A DNA stretch of 64,000 nt from UBA2779 sp965232165 (GCA_965232165.1 CBDDOY010000002.1:1054001-1118000); one strand, 5' to 3'; counted from the stretch's first letter, positions 33,172 through 43,468 are shown. Program-made: numbers and translations. The notes: a model not told the origin generated them from the letters alone.

Positions 33172-33207
33172 CAGCTATTACGATCACAACAGCCTGCAAT
33201 ATGGAGG

Positions 33208-33329
33208 CTATAGGTTGATCCCCAAGGTTATTCAGGGAGTTTTCTGTAAAGACGGAGATTTTGTAGAGGAAGAGGCTTAAAATGAAGAATTTTGTTCTTT
33301 TTTCATCCACAACGATTGACAGTATCTCA
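33208..33329 (+). pseudogene. C-terminal remnant of an IS256-family transposase plus IS end
   Basis: The codons ending at 33280 read GYRLIPKVIQGVFCKDGDFVEEEA, nearly the same as the C-terminus of the complete transposase at 49131-50387 (GYKLIPRVIEGVFCKDG). Downstream, CATCCACAAC...TATCTCA (to about 33329) matches the terminal inverted repeat of that element. The rest of the gene is gone. The open frame beginning at 33011 is therefore not an independent gene. Confidence 0.85.
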
Positions 33330-33339
33330 AGAATATTAT

Positions 33340-33376
33340 AAGATAGGTCAAAATCCAATGGATTTTGACCTATCTT
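33340..33376 (+). terminator. Perfect 17-bp hairpin ahead of the secreted-protein cluster
   Basis: AAGATAGGTCAAAATCC and its complement flank a 3-base loop; ATTTAAA follows and then the RBS AAAGGAGG at 33381 of the next gene. It would stop transcription coming from the IS remnant and could insulate or attenuate the next gene, since no obvious promoter lies between hairpin and RBS. Confidence 0.6.
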
Positions 33377-33395
33377 AATTTAAAGGAGGAATACT

Positions 33396-34442
33396 ATGAA
33401 ATTATTCCAGTGTATGACTATTTCAATTGTCATCTTTACTCTATTTGCTACATGCAGGACAACCCCTGAACCAATCATTACAGGGCCCGGCTCGCTGACA
33501 GTCAATAACCTGACATCTTTTCCCATTGCTGTATATGCAGGTCGAATAGAGCGGGGCAAGTACTTGGGGAAACTTGACGGAGGAGGTTTTCGGAGTTTCA
33601 ATCTTGCGGCGGTAGAGGGCATACCGTCCCGAGGATCTTTGCTATTGCGCGTTGCATCCATGGAGACGAAGAAAATGAAAAATCGACTGACCGAGGAAGA
33701 TGTTATCTACACAGCATTAGTCGTGTATAATCTTGATGATCCTAGCGATAAGATTTCCATCGACGTATTTGAGGGGATTGATCGACAGCAGTCAAGCTTT
33801 ATTTACGCCACAAATACGTCACCTTATTATGTATTGGAACTGCGCCTTGATCATCCCACCGGCGATAAAATCGCAACACTGCCCCCAATGCTTGAAAACA
33901 AGAAGATATGGCTTTCTCCAAGACCTGATGGTATGCCATATCGCTTTTTCCCAACATACATATTTGTTAGCCCAGAAACAAACGAAATAAGTAGTATAGT
34001 GCCCCGAGGAAAGAGTGCCTCACTGCGAGCTATACCCGAGATGAAAGGTTCGCCAATTACGCCTTTGGTTTTTGAAGGTCCACAAGACATCAATGACATT
34101 GGATACAAAGTGGCGTATATAATGATGAAAAACGATACCGACGAAGGTTTGGTGTTCATGGATGGTGCTACCTTGATCGCCAACCAAAAAGGCATCCGGT
34201 TTACACCGTCGGGAAGACTGGACACTTATGAGTTGGCGGCTGAGAATGAGGAACTCTACACCAATTTGAAAATCGACCATGACAGAGGTACTGTAACGAA
34301 ATTGAACGAACAGACGTTCAAACCAGGGTATATTTACAACCTGACGATAACAGTACTTAACGGTAATTTTGAATACGATATCAAAGAAATTGGGCAGAAA
34401 AGTATCGCTGAGAATTCCCGTATTAACTTATTCCTTGAATAG
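33396..34442 (+). CDS. Putative lipoprotein, first gene of the secreted cluster
   Basis: A 348-aa product with signal MKLFQCMTISIVIFTLFATC. The mature protein looks all-beta, beginning GSLTVNNLTSFPIAVYAGRIERGKYLG. The opening pattern of a short strand followed by 'Pro-Ile-Ala-Val' and 'Leu-Gly' also occurs early in the next two proteins (NTSQFEARVKLTND; ISPLPLVFSLNKKPQ), so the three may share an N-terminal module. RBS AAAGGAGG is strong. No family is recognised. It is followed by a long intergenic hairpin. Confidence 0.75.
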   Translation: MKLFQCMTISIVIFTLFATCRTTPEPIITGPGSLTVNNLTSFPIAVYAGRIERGKYLGKLDGGGFRSFNLAAVEGIPSRGSLLLRVASMETKKMKNRLTEEDVIYTALVVYNLDDPSDKISIDVFEGIDRQQSSFIYATNTSPYYVLELRLDHPTGDKIATLPPMLENKKIWLSPRPDGMPYRFFPTYIFVSPETNEISSIVPRGKSASLRAIPEMKGSPITPLVFEGPQDINDIGYKVAYIMMKNDTDEGLVFMDGATLIANQKGIRFTPSGRLDTYELAAENEELYTNLKIDHDRGTVTKLNEQTFKPGYIYNLTITVLNGNFEYDIKEIGQKSIAENSRINLFLE

Positions 34443-34593
34443 AATACGGCATCGAATCAGAATCGTGCTTCGGAGCATCAAAACTGACAGAGGCGTAATG
34501 TACAGAGGTATTCTTTATTAGCGAATGTCTTTTATCTCTGGGGGTCGGCATGGGCTTTCGATGTAGTAATCTTATAGATTTTTGAAAAAGTGA

Positions 34594-34633
34594 CAGGAAA
34601 AAGTAAAACCGAATATGGTTTTACTTTTTCCTG
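34594..34633 (+). terminator. Intrinsic terminator after the first lipoprotein gene
   Basis: A perfect 17-bp stem (CAGGAAAAAGTAAAACC and complement) with the 6-base loop GAATAT. It is placed between two same-strand genes, so the next gene (34691) likely has its own promoter or depends on read-through. Confidence 0.7.
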
Positions 34634-34690
34634 CTTCCGATTGCAACAACTAATTATATGTATGCAATGTCTTCAATATAGGAGGATGCT

Positions 34691-37600
34691 ATGCTCCGCA
34701 TCGTAGATTTATGCATCAGGAGAGTATTCTTATTACAGAATAGTTCCGCTTGCCTTTTCTTGCTGTGTCTTGCGGCAACCCATGTCTATGCCGGTGGTAA
34801 GCCGGATGCAAGTCAAACTATAGTAATCGAAAACACCAGTCAGTTTGAAGCAAGGGTTAAACTTACGAATGACATGGAAAGGAAGTTTCTGAAGCCAGGA
34901 GAAACAGAAACAATCACAATTAAAAATCTTGACCGTGAATTATATCCAAACTCTGAAGTCGAATACGAAATTCCCATATTGTCGACATGGTCTGTTCCTG
35001 TAACAGGTGACAATGTGCTAATATCAAAAGATCAGAAACATTTCAAAATAATACAACCGGTTTTGTTACTCACAAATAGTTCTTATTTTTCAGTATTAAA
35101 CAAAGATAGACAGAGCATAAAGATTGCTTCAGGTCGTGGAACTTATCATCCGTTCCGCCTAGCACCTGAGTCAAACGACCCCAAGCACATTGCTACGGAT
35201 TATACTGGAGCCTTCGAATATGATAGCGACAAGGATTGGTCTGTTGCACTTCTTAGGGGCGATTTTGGCCCTATACGCGATTTCCCCTTTCCAGAAATCA
35301 AAATTGCAGAAAGAATGCTTTATCGATTCGTATTTGATGGACGCAAAGTGCTATTAACCGATGCTCGTCCGCTTGTAAATGTCGGCAGTGGCACATGGAT
35401 TCTGCAATGGGATAAAACAAGAGTAACAATAAATGCCGTATCCCGGAATGCCCAAAGAACTGGCTATTTTCTTGCCGGTTCGGTGAGCGATCACAACTTT
35501 GAACGGCCCCTGCTACTTTTCGTTGACAACAATGGAGCAGTGAGTCGAGAAAAAATCTATGTTGAAATGCAAGATGACATTCCCTCTCAAGTGCGGATAA
35601 ACGATATCGCGTTAACTGGTAACGGTCTTGTTGCGGTGGGGTGTAGAAAGGTGTGGAATCTTGATACTCAAACTTATGATTCTGCTGGCTGGATACAGCA
35701 TTTTCTGGACGATGAAAACTTAACGGCTGACGGCGAATCTGTCACTTTGGATGACTTCAAAGAGCTTTCAAGTGTGAATGCATCGCTTTACAGAATACTT
35801 GCTGGTGGAGTAAGCAAAAATAATCAAGTTCGAATTTATGAAGTCGTCGATGAAAAAATTTCAAATCTAAATAATAAATATAGCGAATTACTGGATATCG
35901 TCAACGTGCAAAAAGAAAAGTTTGCTATTCTGGTAAGGAAAGATAATAGCGGATTTCTTCTATTTGAAGAGAATGGGGCAATTATTGAAGAACAGAGTAT
36001 GGGAGCTTACATTCCCAAGCGGGCAATCCTTCATTCCCATTCGGACACACTTCTTGTCCTTGGAACAAAATTGCAGCCCAATGGAAATGAAGCAGGTTTC
36101 ATGGCAACATTTAGAGATGGCGATTCTTCATTGGAAAATATAAAACTGGATGAAAACACAGTCTTTGTGGATGGCAACGAAAGCCCCTATAGAAAGGGAG
36201 TTTCCTATTATATCCATGGTGTTAATCATAGCGGCAAACTGAAATTATTCCATGTTCATTATGGTGACGACATAAGTCTAACACCTTTTCCAATGCACCT
36301 TGCGAATGCAACGACACGGGGCGGTGGACGGCCTGCGAACGATTTCGGCTATCTCGTTTTAACGAGCGGCTTCTTGGGGAAAAGTCTTTTAGATGGTGCA
36401 GGAAATCCAGTGAAATTGCAGTATAGACCAGGTTTGCTTGAAAATCCACAAACAGACATAGGAGAGATTGACATTGTTCCCAATAATGCCAATAGTGCAA
36501 CCCTTTCTTGGCAGAAATCAACTCAGGTCCTTGTGGCGTTCGCTCAAGAAGAAGGGAGTAACGACTGGAAGGAGGCTCCGGTACGAAAAAGGACTTCTGG
36601 TACCAAAATTGAACTGGACGGTTTGTTCCCCGGGATTAAATACCTGATCAAAATTCTCCCTCTAAATGGCACACTCCCTGAGGACGGAATCAAAGTTCGT
36701 CTCTACGAGCATGAATGGTCTTACAAAGAGGATGGCTATGCCAATTACCGACCGTTTGCCTTGCAAGTCGATGAAAATGGCAACAGATACAAGCCAAGAA
36801 TGCCTGTAGGCGGACAGAAGTATATGTCTGTAGAACGAAGTTTTAGAATTTCCCGCAATGAGTTGACTTGGAGGGAATGGGATGATGTGTACGAATGGGC
36901 TGTTGGCAATGGGTACGTGTTTGCCAACCGGGGGTATGGCAGTGGCGACAATTACCCTGTAGTCAATATCTCCTGGCTTGATGCTGTAGTCTGGTGCAAT
37001 GCGGCCAGTGAAAAATACGGATTCCTTCCCGTTTTCTACGAGTATGGCAGGATTGCGCGCAATTCCCAAAAAGTCAATGCAACTATAGAAATCGATTACG
37101 TATCCGATGGCTTTCGGCTGCCTTCTCAAGCAGAATGGGTGCTTGCAGCAGGTGGAAATGAGAGGGGAGACTCCGATCCAATCCCGGGAAAACGTTCTTG
37201 GAACGCAAACTCAAGGATTCAGGGACGAGCGCCGTCAGAGGCCCGTGAAGTTGGCGAATCCGTCAACCGAGACACGGGAATATCCGACATGTCGGGGAAT
37301 GTTGCTGAGATGTGCCTTAACACCGAAAGCGAAAAGTATCCTGTTAGAGGAGGGAGCTTCCAGTCGCCACCGATAGAATGCCGGATATACGCACCTTCGG
37401 TTGTGAAAAGACTAAATTCAGTTTCCCCAGCGATTGGTTTCCGTCCTGCCAGATCATGGATAGATTCTCTTGTTATAGTGAAGCATGGCGGTGGTTCATT
37501 CTATCTGGCTCCAACGGAACTTTCATGGAAAGAATGGGAAGAAGTTCGCAAGTGGGCATATGATCGAGGATATACCATAGCTAAAGGACAAATTGGCTCT

Positions 37601-38143
37601 AAGGGAAACGGTACTGACGACCAACCTGTAACTATGATGAACTGGCTGGATGCCATAACATGGTGTAATGCTGCAAGCGAAAAAAATGCTTTGACACCGG
37701 TGTACACTTACAAGGGAAAGGTGGTGAATAATTCCATAGGAGGGCAACCAGTGTCAAAACCGAACGGTATTGTTCGCGATAAAGAAGCCAACGGATATCG
37801 CCTGCCGACTTCTAAGGAATGGCTTGTGGCGGCACAGGCCGGGAGCGAATTTCAATACAGTGGAAGTAACAACATTCAGGATGTTACTGTTCATGGCGGG
37901 GAAACCTCTCCTGTCCTTTTTGAGGGAATTCTTCCTAATGCTTTTGGCTTTTGGCAGATGAGCGGGAATGTTGAGGAATGGACAGATGACAAAAAAGGTG
38001 AGAGCCGTTTGGCTTTGGGCGGCACGTCCCAAAAAAAGGACCCGCATTTGGCGTTAGACAATGCGGTCAATAAAAAAAATATCCAAGATAAAAATGCTTT
38101 TACAGGTTTCAGATTGGCACGTAATGGTTATAGAGGAAAATGA
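34691..38143 (+). CDS. Large exported protein with two C-terminal FGE-sulfatase-like domains
   Basis: 1,150 aa with a signal peptide (SACLFLLCLAATHVYA). Residues about 30-130 resemble the beta module in its neighbours. About 230-580 is a region of repeated strands that could be a propeller. About 590-660 looks like a fibronectin type III domain (SATLSWQKSTQVLVAF...LDGLFPGIKYLIKI). Residues about 709-921 and 928-1146 are two formylglycine-generating-enzyme-like (SUMF1) domains: each has ELTWREW/ELSWKEW, WCNAASEK, GFRLP/GYRLP, MSGNV and GFRPAR/GFRLAR. The first has RGGSF with only one Cys nearby and the second lacks this motif, so FGE catalysis is unlikely; a lectin-like binding role is plausible. 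Its stop overlaps the next start. Confidence 0.85.
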   Translation: MLRIVDLCIRRVFLLQNSSACLFLLCLAATHVYAGGKPDASQTIVIENTSQFEARVKLTNDMERKFLKPGETETITIKNLDRELYPNSEVEYEIPILSTWSVPVTGDNVLISKDQKHFKIIQPVLLLTNSSYFSVLNKDRQSIKIASGRGTYHPFRLAPESNDPKHIATDYTGAFEYDSDKDWSVALLRGDFGPIRDFPFPEIKIAERMLYRFVFDGRKVLLTDARPLVNVGSGTWILQWDKTRVTINAVSRNAQRTGYFLAGSVSDHNFERPLLLFVDNNGAVSREKIYVEMQDDIPSQVRINDIALTGNGLVAVGCRKVWNLDTQTYDSAGWIQHFLDDENLTADGESVTLDDFKELSSVNASLYRILAGGVSKNNQVRIYEVVDEKISNLNNKYSELLDIVNVQKEKFAILVRKDNSGFLLFEENGAIIEEQSMGAYIPKRAILHSHSDTLLVLGTKLQPNGNEAGFMATFRDGDSSLENIKLDENTVFVDGNESPYRKGVSYYIHGVNHSGKLKLFHVHYGDDISLTPFPMHLANATTRGGGRPANDFGYLVLTSGFLGKSLLDGAGNPVKLQYRPGLLENPQTDIGEIDIVPNNANSATLSWQKSTQVLVAFAQEEGSNDWKEAPVRKRTSGTKIELDGLFPGIKYLIKILPLNGTLPEDGIKVRLYEHEWSYKEDGYANYRPFALQVDENGNRYKPRMPVGGQKYMSVERSFRISRNELTWREWDDVYEWAVGNGYVFANRGYGSGDNYPVVNISWLDAVVWCNAASEKYGFLPVFYEYGRIARNSQKVNATIEIDYVSDGFRLPSQAEWVLAAGGNERGDSDPIPGKRSWNANSRIQGRAPSEAREVGESVNRDTGISDMSGNVAEMCLNTESEKYPVRGGSFQSPPIECRIYAPSVVKRLNSVSPAIGFRPARSWIDSLVIVKHGGGSFYLAPTELSWKEWEEVRKWAYDRGYTIAKGQIGSKGNGTDDQPVTMMNWLDAITWCNAASEKNALTPVYTYKGKVVNNSIGGQPVSKPNGIVRDKEANGYRLPTSKEWLVAAQAGSEFQYSGSNNIQDVTVHGGETSPVLFEGILPNAFGFWQMSGNVEEWTDDKKGESRLALGGTSQKKDPHLALDNAVNKKNIQDKNAFTGFRLARNGYRGK

Positions 38144-39768
38144 ATATTTGCAGATTTTGCCGGATTGCGATATTGCTTATTTTTATTCATGGGCATTATG
38201 TCGAAGCTACACCAATAAATGATCCTCTTGAATACTACATTAGAAACATATCCCCGCTTCCTCTAGTCTTTAGTCTGAATAAAAAACCACAACTTCAATC
38301 GATAGAACCAGGCGGCAAAATAGCCATAAATGCCCCGGAGGGATATCTTTCCGGGATTGTCTTTTCGCTGGAAATAACCAATGGCATATCGTATAGAATA
38401 TCTTCCTCATCGAATCAGCCTGTAAGCATTGATGCTTCAAGATTTATTGAAACTGAGGGTGGGGTTTTTTTTGATATCGGGCTCCCCGAGCACATTTCAA
38501 TTGAACCGTCAAAGATGGAATTTATTCCACCCGAAAACAATGTGACCGCACGGAGTCATTTCATTCGGCAAGCCATTCGAATTGTCGTCCTCCGACGAGG
38601 AATACTGGCGGCCCGTCAAAGAATGTTCGAAAGCAAAGACATCGCTCCAGAAGAAGGTTCGCCTAAATTGGAAGAAATAATCATGCAACTGGAGAGTCTC
38701 GACATTTCTCCCGAGACTGATGACAAACCATGGACCAGGCTGTTGCGTCAAGAGCAGATGGAAATCCGGGACAGCCTGTGGCTGACAATGTCCGAGCAGG
38801 CACTAATGAAAGGGGAATACGAAACGGCACAATCGTATTTCAATTTGACACGGTACAGTCGACAACCGGAAACAAGAGCAAATCTTTCGACAGCCATGCA
38901 AAAGGCAAGCAAAGCCATGTACTTGAAACTGGAAGAGGCATCCCAAGATCGAAAACAGCGCATTGAAGACTACAACAAGGCATTTATTGCCATCTCCAAG
39001 GGATTTCGTATTGATTCGGAAACCAGAACCTGGAAATTCAGAAAACGATATGGCCATCTTGCACTATATGAAAACCATTTTCTGACCGAGACTTTTAACG
39101 AAAGCAAAAGCAAGATGAAGCGTTTTCGCATGGGTATAGGTTTTGGCTTGTCCAATGCCTATCCATGGAATTTCGGGTCTTTGGCTGATGACAATTTCAT
39201 GCGGCTATACAACTCGTCATTAGAGGCAATGCTTTCCCTGCGATTTGATTTGCGGTTGGGATCTTTCATCTTTGGGCTCTCCCTTTACGGGGAAACACAG
39301 CTAGGCATCCTTTCAAACGGCAAGATGGATATTTACTATGACAATCCCAATCTTGTCGACAACACGGGAGCCAGATTAAGGGCACTGAACAAGGCACGCT
39401 ATTCGGAGCCTGCCATTGCAGGAATATCCATAGGACTAGCATTAAGCATTGAACCCAGAATTCTCAACAATTCAATTATATTCCGCAGCGGCATGGAATA
39501 TAACAATTCATTTGCCAGCGATTTTGAAGTATTTCATGAAAAATTGAACGAGTGGAAACCCGACAGTATTGAATCGCTCAAGTCCGTTAGGGTTTTTGGG
39601 GCCCTAGGATGGGGGTTATTCATGGATGATTTAAATAAACTGGAGATACTGTATCGAATTTCCACAACATTGCCCATGGAGCCTTTTACTAAGGAGCTAC
39701 CGCCAATGGATGAATTTATGCAGACAAGACATTCCGTGCAAATTGCATACACGATATATTTTGATTAA
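38140..39768 (+). CDS. Exported protein with likely C-terminal outer-membrane barrel
   Basis: 542 aa, signal peptide RIAILLIFIHGHYVEA. The N-terminal 120 residues carry the short beta module (ISPLPLVFSLNKKPQLQSIEPGG). The middle (about 130-310) is helical with TPR-like spacing (EYETAQSYFNLTRYSRQPETRANL). From about 330 to the end, alternating strands (RMGIGFGLSNAYPWNFGS, FDLRLGSFIFGLSLYGETQLG) finish in VQIAYTIYFD, which suggests a barrel. I infer an outer-membrane component; the end residue Asp is atypical for a BamA signal. It starts within the previous gene's stop (ATGA). Confidence 0.75.
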   Translation: MNICRFCRIAILLIFIHGHYVEATPINDPLEYYIRNISPLPLVFSLNKKPQLQSIEPGGKIAINAPEGYLSGIVFSLEITNGISYRISSSSNQPVSIDASRFIETEGGVFFDIGLPEHISIEPSKMEFIPPENNVTARSHFIRQAIRIVVLRRGILAARQRMFESKDIAPEEGSPKLEEIIMQLESLDISPETDDKPWTRLLRQEQMEIRDSLWLTMSEQALMKGEYETAQSYFNLTRYSRQPETRANLSTAMQKASKAMYLKLEEASQDRKQRIEDYNKAFIAISKGFRIDSETRTWKFRKRYGHLALYENHFLTETFNESKSKMKRFRMGIGFGLSNAYPWNFGSLADDNFMRLYNSSLEAMLSLRFDLRLGSFIFGLSLYGETQLGILSNGKMDIYYDNPNLVDNTGARLRALNKARYSEPAIAGISIGLALSIEPRILNNSIIFRSGMEYNNSFASDFEVFHEKLNEWKPDSIESLKSVRVFGALGWGLFMDDLNKLEILYRISTTLPMEPFTKELPPMDEFMQTRHSVQIAYTIYFD

Positions 39769-39787
39769 TAGATGGGGAATAGGGCTG

Positions 39788-42700
39788 ATGAAACGTTTGA
39801 CAATTCTTACATTTTTACCGGTTTTCTTCTTGTTGGGCTGCCCGTTGGCAGACAATGAAACATTTTTCGGACCGGATAAAGAAGATATCGAAAAGAAAAA
39901 GGAAGGAGTAGTAATTGTTCAAGGTGTGGAAGTTTCAACTAGCGATACCTATATTTTCACTTCATCCCCCGACAACACGCTAGATATTTCTACTCTTGGC
40001 TTGAAATTTACGCCTGTTAATGCTGAAGATAAAAGTATTAACTATATTATACCAGTCGAGTCCGAGGAAATAGTTTTTGTTGACTCGGCAACTGGTTTGC
40101 TTACTGGAAAATCCCACGGCAAGGTGGAAGTAAAAATAGCATCAACTGACGGGCAATTCTCTGATACCTTTATATTGGATGTTTGGGATCATGTAGATAA
40201 GGTATCTCTTGCTCTCCTCTCCTCTGCCACAGATGCTCCCCTGCAGCCTGACAACGATGGGAAATATTACTTCTATGATGGGAATAGCATCAAACTGCAA
40301 AGCTCGGTTGTCCCCACTACTGCATATCCCAACATTGCCTGGTCAAAGAATGATTCAACCAATGTAGCTATTCTGGCTCCCGACAATGCAGACTGGAGCC
40401 TTGCTGTAACTATTGGCGAGCCACAAGCCACCGGAAGCGATGTCGTCATAACGGCCACTGCTGTTGACCAGGGGAAGTCACCCCAGCCGACTTCGCAATC
40501 ATTTAAGGTCTATCCTCATGTATATATTAACATTGACAAGGAAGAGGTTGTCCGCTATTCGGGATCCGCTGGAGGGGACCGATTTGACCTTACTGTAACG
40601 CCTTATTATGAGAACAGCGGAGAGACCCCAGACTTGTCTATTCCGAACAATAAAACAATAGACTGGACCAAATCGGGTGATGACATAGTGGACATTGCGC
40701 CGACAACCACCCCGACAGACACCACAGCAAACATAACAGTTAAAGATGGAGTTTTCGGCGATGCCACTGTAACAGCCACCTTGTCGTATTCAGGAACAAC
40801 CGGTACGCAAGCCGAACAGCCTGTTCCTTTTTCAAGTTCAGATTCATCTATAATCACAATTTGGAGACACATTGAAGATGTTGTGATTGACGACGGAAAC
40901 AATCTGTCAAGCGACTTGCATCTCCATACGGGTGACAGCTATGATCTGACCGCATCATCCGTTCCAGACAAAGGCATGAATCCCGAATTGCAATGGACTT
41001 GGAATAACGACAATATGATTGTAAAAGTAGAGAACCCATCGAATTCCAAGGAAATTAGCACAGCCAAAGTCATTGTGGAAGGAGGCTATTCTGCCAATCC
41101 TATAACAATAACAGCCACCGCAAGTTATGACTGGCAGGAAGGGACCCGCATTGAAACTGTATCTCAACAAAATACCATCAAGGTTTATGCATATGATCCT
41201 GTTGATGTTTTGGACTTCACACCCACAGACATCCAAATTCACACCGGAGATACATTTCGTTTGAGTGTTGAACCAGGATCGATGCAATACTATGCGGCAG
41301 GTGAAGTTTGGAATTGGTCTGCCAGCGATGGAATTTCTTTGGACAAAATAGACGAGAAAATACGAGAGGTAACGATTAACAGCAGCGAAAGCCCGGCAAC
41401 AATAACAGTGAAACTTCAGTATGGCATGAATAGCATAATAAGAACCAAAGAAAAAACCTATCAATTCAACACCTACGACCGGATCAACACGGTTTCTGTC
41501 GCTGGAGAGGGGATCGGAACCATAAACAAATACATCGGCGATGCATCGTTTGATCTGACAGCAACGGCTGCCGGAAATCCGGGCAATGCCATGGGAACAC
41601 TGGCATGGACATGGAGTTCCGATGCCGAAGGGAAGGCCAGCGTGTCCGGCGACGGCGCCGCTGGCAACATGTCCACTGGTACAGTCAGCCTGACTTCGGC
41701 CGGAGCGGCGGTCATAACGGCAGAGGCCGCCCAGGGCTCCGGCAATGATGAACACAAGTTAAGCGACACACGAAGAGTGGAAATCCACAATCCGCCCACC
41801 CTGGCCGTGGCCCTGGACCAAGGTGAGAATAAACTGATCCACTCCGGTGAGAGCTTCATTCTTGCATCGGGTAGAAGCGGCCAGCACGCAGACGATGCTA
41901 CGTCCGTGAAGTGGTCCGTTGCCGGACCCGCCACGGTCAATCCGACCGCCGGCGATACGACCACGGTAGGCATAACCGGTGCCGGAAATGTAACTGTTAC
42001 GGCCACGCTGACCTATGGAAACAACGGCCAGCCGGCCATCAGCGACAGCTACCCCGCATTCGACACCTACGACCAAATTGACACGGTTTCTGTCGCTGGA
42101 GAGGGGATCGGAACCATAAACAAATACATCGGCGATGCATTGTTTGATCTGACGGCAACGGCTGCCGGAAATCCGGGCAATGCCATGGGAACACTGACAT
42201 GGACATGGAGTTCCGATGCCGTAGGGCAGGCCAGCGTGTCCGGCGACAGCGCCGCTGGCAACATATCCACTGGTACAGTCAGCCTGACTTCGGCCGGAGC
42301 GGCGGTCATAACGGCAGAGGCCGCCCAGGGCTCCGGCAATGATGAACACAAGTTAAGCGACACACGAAGAGTGGAAATCCACAATCCGCCCACCCTGGCC
42401 GTGGCCCTGGACCAAGGTGAGAATAAACTGATCCACTCCGGTGAGAGCTTCATTCTTGCATCGGGTAGAAGCGGCCAGCACGCAGACGATGCTACGTCCG
42501 TGAAGTGGTCCGTTGCCGGACCCGCCACGGTCAATCCGACCGCCGGCGATACGACCACGGTAGGCATAACCGGTGCCGGAAATGTAACTGTTACGGCCAC
42601 GCTGACCTATGGAAACAACGGCCAGCCGGCCATCAGCGACAGCTACCCCGCATTCGACACCTACGACCAAATTGACACGGTTTCTGTCGCTGGAGAGGGG

Positions 42701-43468
42701 ATCGGAACCATAAACAAATACATCGGCGATGCATTGTTTGATCTGACGGCAACGGCTGCCGGAAATCCGGGCAATGCCATGGGAACACTGACATGGACAT
42801 GGAGTTCCGATGCCGTAGGGCAGGCCAGCGTGTCCGGCGACAGCGCCGCTGGCAACATATCCACTGGTACAGTCAGCCTGACTTCGGCCGGAGCGGCGGT
42901 CATAACGGCAGAGGCCGCCCAGGGCTCCGGCAATGATGAACACAAGTTAAGCGACACACGAAGAGTGGAAATCCACAATCCGCCCACCCTGGCCGTGGCC
43001 CTGGACCAAGGTGAGAATAAACTGATCCACTCCGGTGAGAGCTTCATTCTTGCATCGGGTAGAAGCGGCCAGCACGCAGACGATGCTACGTCCGTGAAGT
43101 GGTCCGTTGCCGGACCCGCCACGGTCAATCCGACCGCCGGCGATACGACCACGGTAGGCATAACCGGTGCCGGAAATGTAACTGTTACGGCCACGCTGAC
43201 CTATGGAAACAACGGCCAGCCGGCCATCAGCGACAGCTACCCCGCATTCGACACCTACGACCAAATTGACACGGTTTCTGTCGCTGGAGAGGGGATCGGA
43301 ACCATAAACAAATACATCGGCGATGCATTGTTTGATCTGACGGCAACGGCTGCCGGAAATCCGGGCAATGCCATGGGAACACTGACATGGACATGGAGTT
43401 CCGATGCCGTAGGGCAGGCCAGCGTGTCAGCGCCGCTGGCAACATATCCACTGGTACAGTCAGCCTGA
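39788..43468 (+). CDS. Giant lipoprotein with Ig-like domains and 594-bp repeats, frame broken
   Basis: The lipoprotein start MKRLTILTFLPVFFLLGC is at 39788. About residues 40-560 are non-identical Big_2-like Ig domains (SEEIVFVDSATGLLTGKSHGKVEVKIAS is the usual Big_2 core). From 41477 a 198-residue unit is repeated head to tail (units at 41477, 42071, 42665 and 43259); units two and three are essentially identical. At 43428 a 7-base gap relative to the other units breaks the frame, giving a stop at 43468. The likely true protein continues through the scrambled stretch and ends at 46081. Such long repeat proteins are commonly surface adhesins. Confidence 0.8.
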   Translation: MKRLTILTFLPVFFLLGCPLADNETFFGPDKEDIEKKKEGVVIVQGVEVSTSDTYIFTSSPDNTLDISTLGLKFTPVNAEDKSINYIIPVESEEIVFVDSATGLLTGKSHGKVEVKIASTDGQFSDTFILDVWDHVDKVSLALLSSATDAPLQPDNDGKYYFYDGNSIKLQSSVVPTTAYPNIAWSKNDSTNVAILAPDNADWSLAVTIGEPQATGSDVVITATAVDQGKSPQPTSQSFKVYPHVYINIDKEEVVRYSGSAGGDRFDLTVTPYYENSGETPDLSIPNNKTIDWTKSGDDIVDIAPTTTPTDTTANITVKDGVFGDATVTATLSYSGTTGTQAEQPVPFSSSDSSIITIWRHIEDVVIDDGNNLSSDLHLHTGDSYDLTASSVPDKGMNPELQWTWNNDNMIVKVENPSNSKEISTAKVIVEGGYSANPITITATASYDWQEGTRIETVSQQNTIKVYAYDPVDVLDFTPTDIQIHTGDTFRLSVEPGSMQYYAAGEVWNWSASDGISLDKIDEKIREVTINSSESPATITVKLQYGMNSIIRTKEKTYQFNTYDRINTVSVAGEGIGTINKYIGDASFDLTATAAGNPGNAMGTLAWTWSSDAEGKASVSGDGAAGNMSTGTVSLTSAGAAVITAEAAQGSGNDEHKLSDTRRVEIHNPPTLAVALDQGENKLIHSGESFILASGRSGQHADDATSVKWSVAGPATVNPTAGDTTTVGITGAGNVTVTATLTYGNNGQPAISDSYPAFDTYDQIDTVSVAGEGIGTINKYIGDALFDLTATAAGNPGNAMGTLTWTWSSDAVGQASVSGDSAAGNISTGTVSLTSAGAAVITAEAAQGSGNDEHKLSDTRRVEIHNPPTLAVALDQGENKLIHSGESFILASGRSGQHADDATSVKWSVAGPATVNPTAGDTTTVGITGAGNVTVTATLTYGNNGQPAISDSYPAFDTYDQIDTVSVAGEGIGTINKYIGDALFDLTATAAGNPGNAMGTLTWTWSSDAVGQASVSGDSAAGNISTGTVSLTSAGAAVITAEAAQGSGNDEHKLSDTRRVEIHNPPTLAVALDQGENKLIHSGESFILASGRSGQHADDATSVKWSVAGPATVNPTAGDTTTVGITGAGNVTVTATLTYGNNGQPAISDSYPAFDTYDQIDTVSVAGEGIGTINKYIGDALFDLTATAAGNPGNAMGTLTWTWSSDAVGQASVSAPLATYPLVQSA
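41477..43427. repeat. 594-bp tandem repeats (198 codons)
   Basis: Unit boundaries set at the GACC of the 'ACCTACGACC' block are 41477, 42071, 42665 and 43259, exactly 594 bp apart. The same unit reappears at about 44891 and 45485 after the scrambled part. The first unit differs slightly (GACCGGATCAACACG instead of GACCAAATTGACACG), and the last is cut off at about 45763. Confidence 0.95.

Noticed and set aside
33011..33280. 89-aa ORF containing the poly-G tract
   Set aside because: Only its last 24 codons have homology, to the C-terminus of an IS256 transposase; the first part is read-through of a gene-free stretch and the G run.
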